This document shows positions 14,392 through 16,604 of a stretch of 16,604 bases of DNA, in pieces; the stretch's first letter is position 1, and every line of letters begins with the position of its first letter. Source of the stretch: an uncultured Oscillospiraceae bacterium (GTDB lineage Bacteria; Bacillota; Clostridia; Oscillospirales; Oscillospiraceae); contig CAPGBJ010000091.1 of NCBI GenBank assembly GCA_948616425.1, positions 1-16,604 on the forward strand, given 5' to 3'. The position numbers were made by a program, and so were the translations under genes. Under the pieces are notes generated by a model. That model saw nothing but the letters and a program-made list of their open reading frames with translations. It was not told where the DNA came from and did not search any database.

Positions 14392-14411
14392 GGTACAAAA
14401 CCAGTGTACCA
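14392..14411 (-). promoter_or_regulatory. Candidate nagBA promoter with overlapping inverted repeat
   Basis: On the minus strand TGG followed by TACACT (14408-14403) resembles an extended -10 box; the possible -35 (TGGATT, 14431-14426) is poor. The -10 lies within an inverted repeat, GGTACA (14392-14397) and TGTACC (14405-14410), which could be an operator. If used, transcription would start near 14396 and the whole long palindrome would be in the nagBA leader. Confidence 0.35.
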
Positions 14412-14443
14412 TAAGTCGGGAACAGAATCCACTGTTTTTTTAA

Positions 14444-15310
14444 TCAGCCTTTTACGCCGCCAGAGGCCAGGCCGCTGACCAAGTTCTTTTCAATGCACAT
14501 AAACAGGATCACCACCGGGATTATGGCGAAAATGGAGGCGGCAAAGAGGTACTGCCATTCGATCATATTGTAGCCGTTGAAGGTATTGATACCCACAGTG
14601 ATGGGCTTGAGTCCATCAGTCTTGATGAGACACAAGGCCACAGTGTATTCGTTCCACGCGTTAATGAAAATAAAGATGAGCGTGGTGACAATGCCAGGGG
14701 CGGCCACGGGGAGAAGCACCTTCATCATAGACTGGATGCGGTTGCAGCCGTCGATGGTGGCCGCCTGCTCCATCTCGGCGGAGATGCCCATAAAGGTACC
14801 CCGCAGCAGCCAGACAGTGAAGGCCTGGTTAAAGGCGGCATTGACGAAGATCAGGCCCCAGATGCTGTCTGTCAGGCCCATGGACTCCATCACCTGGTAG
14901 ATACCGATAAGCAGTACCACCGGGGCAAACATCTGGGAGACAATAATAAAGCCCAAAAAGGCGGTCTGTCCTTTAAACTTCATCCGGGCCAGAGCGTAGG
15001 CCGCGGGGATACCGCACAACATGGCAATCAGGGTGGAACCGCCTGCGATGAGGACGGAATTAAGCATATATTTGGCCATGTCGGCCCGGCTCCAGATGTC
15101 AATAAAGTTGGACCACAGAGGTACAATGGGCAGTATCGTGCCGCCGGAGAAAATCTCCACCCGGTTTTTCAGAGCGGTACACAGCATGGCGAAGTAGGGA
15201 TACAGGGTGATGACGCACACGTCCAGTACCACAAAGTAGAGCAGCAGGCGCAAAATCACCTTTTTCATGGAGACCGGTTTTTTCTGGATGGCGTTGGCGG
15301 GCTGGCTCAC
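14444..15310 (-). CDS. Sugar ABC transporter permease, MalG/AraQ type
   Basis: A 288-residue inner-membrane permease with six predicted membrane segments, the first at about 20-45. The EAA loop that contacts the ATPase is EQAATIDGCNRIQSMMKVLL (181-200). The family is the carbohydrate CUT1 group, partner of a MalF-type permease. The start is GTG at 15310, overlapping the stop of the upstream permease gene as GTGA; AAGGAG lies 10 bases before it. The substrate is not visible from the sequence. Placement directly before nagB and nagA suggests an amino sugar, its oligomers or a glycan fragment. No T-rich terminator follows the stop codon, so read-through towards nagB is possible. Confidence 0.92.
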   Translation of the reverse strand: MSQPANAIQKKPVSMKKVILRLLLYFVVLDVCVITLYPYFAMLCTALKNRVEIFSGGTILPIVPLWSNFIDIWSRADMAKYMLNSVLIAGGSTLIAMLCGIPAAYALARMKFKGQTAFLGFIIVSQMFAPVVLLIGIYQVMESMGLTDSIWGLIFVNAAFNQAFTVWLLRGTFMGISAEMEQAATIDGCNRIQSMMKVLLPVAAPGIVTTLIFIFINAWNEYTVALCLIKTDGLKPITVGINTFNGYNMIEWQYLFAASIFAIIPVVILFMCIEKNLVSGLASGGVKG

Positions 15311-16260
15311 AGGTCGTCATCTCCTTTCCGCAGCGTGTAGATCATGTAAGTACTGGCGCAGATCAACAGAATCAGGAAGCCGATCACGGAAACCGCCGCA
15401 GCCTCGCCCTGGCGTCCGTTGTAGAAGGCCAGTTTATACAGGTAGGTGACCAGGGTGTCGGTGTGGTTGGCGGGGTCGCCTTTGGTCATGGTCCAGATGA
15501 TGGGGAAGGAGTTGAATACATAGATGATATTCAGCACAGTGGACACGGTCAGGGACGATTTGACCAGAGGCAGCGTGATTTTAAACAGCTTCTGGAAGTA
15601 ATTGGCCCCGTCAACTGTGGCGGCCTCGTAGTAGGAGGCGTCAATGCTCTGCAAACCGGACAGGACACAGAAAGTGACAAAGGGGATGGTGACAAAGATG
15701 CCGCAGGCGATCTCCCAAGCGAAGTAGGCGGCGGGGGAAGGGGTCCAGTTCACCGCCTGCTCAATAAGGCCAAGCCTGAGCAGCAGAGTATTCAGCGTAC
15801 CATAGTCCTTGTTGATGATAAAGTTCCAGGCGCTGGCCTGGATGACCAGCGTAGTGGCCCAAGGGAAGACCACAATGGCCCGCGCGATCTTTCTGCCCCG
15901 GAACTGGTTGTTCAGTATCAGGGCCAGCATAAAGCCCAGCACGGTAGAGATAACCACCACGGCGATAGTCCACACGATGGTATTTTTCAGCACTAGACTG
16001 AATGCGGGATTTTTTACCACATTGACAAAATTTTCGAAGTTGTTGAACCCCTTGAGCTTGCCGGTACGGCTCACCTGATTGGAGGCCAGCTGGAAGACCT
16101 TCAGGATGGGCGTCACAATAAAAATGGCCATTAGAATCACGCTGGGCGCAATCCAAATGTAGGGCTCCACTCGGCGCATCAGCTTCTTGCTGCTGGAGGG
16201 GACCTGCTTTTTGGGGGTCTGTTTCACCTTGACGGGGACATCTGGAGTCGCTGTGCTCAC
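15307..16260 (-). CDS. Sugar ABC transporter permease, MalF/UgpA type
   Basis: A 317-residue CUT1 permease. Residues 1-30 are a cytoplasmic tail rich in Pro, Lys and Ser, followed by the first membrane helix (about 33-56). The EAA loop is EAATVDGANYFQKLFKITLP (212-231). It pairs with the MalG-type permease encoded next, which it overlaps by 4 bases. The GTG at 16260 is chosen: GGGAGG lies 7 bases before it. A longer frame back to a TTG at 16311 would run through a hairpin and the ribosome site itself. Two strong hairpins separate it from the binding-protein gene upstream, probably lowering permease expression relative to the binding protein. Confidence 0.92.
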   Translation of the reverse strand: MSTATPDVPVKVKQTPKKQVPSSSKKLMRRVEPYIWIAPSVILMAIFIVTPILKVFQLASNQVSRTGKLKGFNNFENFVNVVKNPAFSLVLKNTIVWTIAVVVISTVLGFMLALILNNQFRGRKIARAIVVFPWATTLVIQASAWNFIINKDYGTLNTLLLRLGLIEQAVNWTPSPAAYFAWEIACGIFVTIPFVTFCVLSGLQSIDASYYEAATVDGANYFQKLFKITLPLVKSSLTVSTVLNIIYVFNSFPIIWTMTKGDPANHTDTLVTYLYKLAFYNGRQGEAAAVSVIGFLILLICASTYMIYTLRKGDDDL

Positions 16261-16297
16261 GGAGACACCTCCCTGTATTATTATAATTTGAGGCCCT

Positions 16298-16348
16298 CCA
16301 GCTGTTTTCAAAGGGCGACAGCGCGCTATGCACTTTGAAAACGGCTGG
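16298..16348 (-). repeat. Second intra-operon hairpin before the permease genes
   Basis: A 16-base inverted repeat (16298-16313 with 16333-16348) with one non-Watson-Crick position at 16303/16343, around a 19-base loop. There is no T-run after it on the minus strand; instead an AT-rich stretch leads to the permease ribosome site. A TATAAT (16285-16280, minus strand) lies in that stretch, but the nearest -35-like TTGAAA is 20 bases away, so a promoter is not called. Confidence 0.7.
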
Positions 16349-16356
16349 AAGAGCTA

Positions 16357-16385
16357 GGGGGCCGGGCCGTTTTGGCCCGGCCCCC
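16357..16385 (-). repeat. Strong GC-rich hairpin after the binding-protein gene
   Basis: A perfect 12-bp stem of only G and C (16357-16368 with 16374-16385) around GTTTT, 31 bases after the binding-protein stop codon. On the minus strand it is followed by TAGCTCTTCC, not a T-run. It therefore looks like an mRNA-stabilising or partial-termination stem of the kind often found after binding-protein genes in sugar transport operons. Confidence 0.8.
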
Positions 16386-16416
16386 GCGGTCGCTCGCTGC
16401 TTTAGGTGGAAAAAAG

Positions 16417-16604
16417 TTAACCGGCGATTTGAGCCTGGAGCGCGTCTAGCAGTTCCTTGACATTCTCGCCCAGCAGAGCCTTCTGCTCCACATTGATGAC
16501 GCCCTGCTTCACGTCGGCCCACTCGGCTTTGGCGGTGGGATAGAATTTACAACTGCCCACGATCTCTACCCAGGGGGCCATGCTCTCGTCTTCCTTAGCC
16601 ACGA
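16417..16604 (-). CDS. Sugar ABC transporter substrate-binding protein, C-terminal end (runs off the right edge)
   Basis: Only the last 62 codons are in the window, ending in TAA at 16417-16419. The open frame reaches the window edge with no convincing start, so this is the tail of a larger gene. The visible end, with KFYPTAKAEWADVKQGVI followed by an amphipathic helix ending LLDALQAQIAG, fits the C-terminus of family 1 extracellular solute-binding proteins. These end with a helix after an NPxW-like segment. The position, directly upstream of the two permease genes on the same strand, supports this strongly. Binding specificity cannot be read from this part. Confidence 0.78.
   Translation of the reverse strand, partial: VAKEDESMAPWVEIVGSCKFYPTAKAEWADVKQGVINVEQKALLGENVKELLDALQAQIAG

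Noticed and set aside
16280..16311. TATAAT with upstream TTGAAA before the MalF-type permease gene
   Set aside because: The spacing is 20 bases, too long for a normal sigma-A promoter, and the AT-rich stretch is expected before a ribosome site.

Overview
The window reads as chromosomal DNA of a GC-rich Firmicute. Low-redundancy Gram-positive gene families, strong AGGAGG ribosome-binding sites and consensus sigma-A promoters support this. The protein flavour suggests a gut Oscillospiraceae/Clostridia relative (Flavonifractor, Lawsonibacter or Oscillibacter type). That placement is an inference from sequence style, not from a marker gene. No rRNA, tRNA, CRISPR, insertion sequence or phage gene was seen.

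Layout, left to right. Bases 1-140 hold the start of serC (phosphoserine aminotransferase, minus strand) under a perfect consensus promoter. Bases 609-830 hold a small monocistronic HPr-like protein with its own promoter and terminator. Bases 972-4624 form a minus-strand group: an exported protein of unknown function, then trkA and trkH for K+ uptake. Bases 4939-6179 form a plus-strand pair: uridine phosphorylase and an overlapping tryptophan-rich unknown protein. Bases 6427-10509 form a tightly overlapping polyamine ABC transporter operon (potA, potB, potCD). In it the second permease and the substrate-binding protein are one fused polypeptide.

From 10719 to the right edge everything is on the minus strand and forms an amino-sugar locus. 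In transcription order it holds the 3' end of a sugar-binding protein gene, two sugar permeases (MalF/MalG type), nagB, nagA, and an MsmX/UgpC-type ATPase that could power the permeases. The likely pathway is import of an amino sugar or amino-sugar oligosaccharide, deacetylation by NagA to glucosamine-6-phosphate, then deamination by NagB to fructose-6-phosphate. No amino-sugar kinase or transcriptional regulator is in the window.

The most unusual non-coding structure is a roughly 150-base imperfect palindrome (14234-14383) with perfect 12-base ends, lying between the permease genes and nagB. Two strong hairpins also separate the binding-protein gene from the first permease gene. The most unusual proteins are the PotC-PotD fusion, the HPr-like protein that lacks the phosphohistidine region but keeps a Ser-46-like site, and the ATPase with a lysine-rich insertion.
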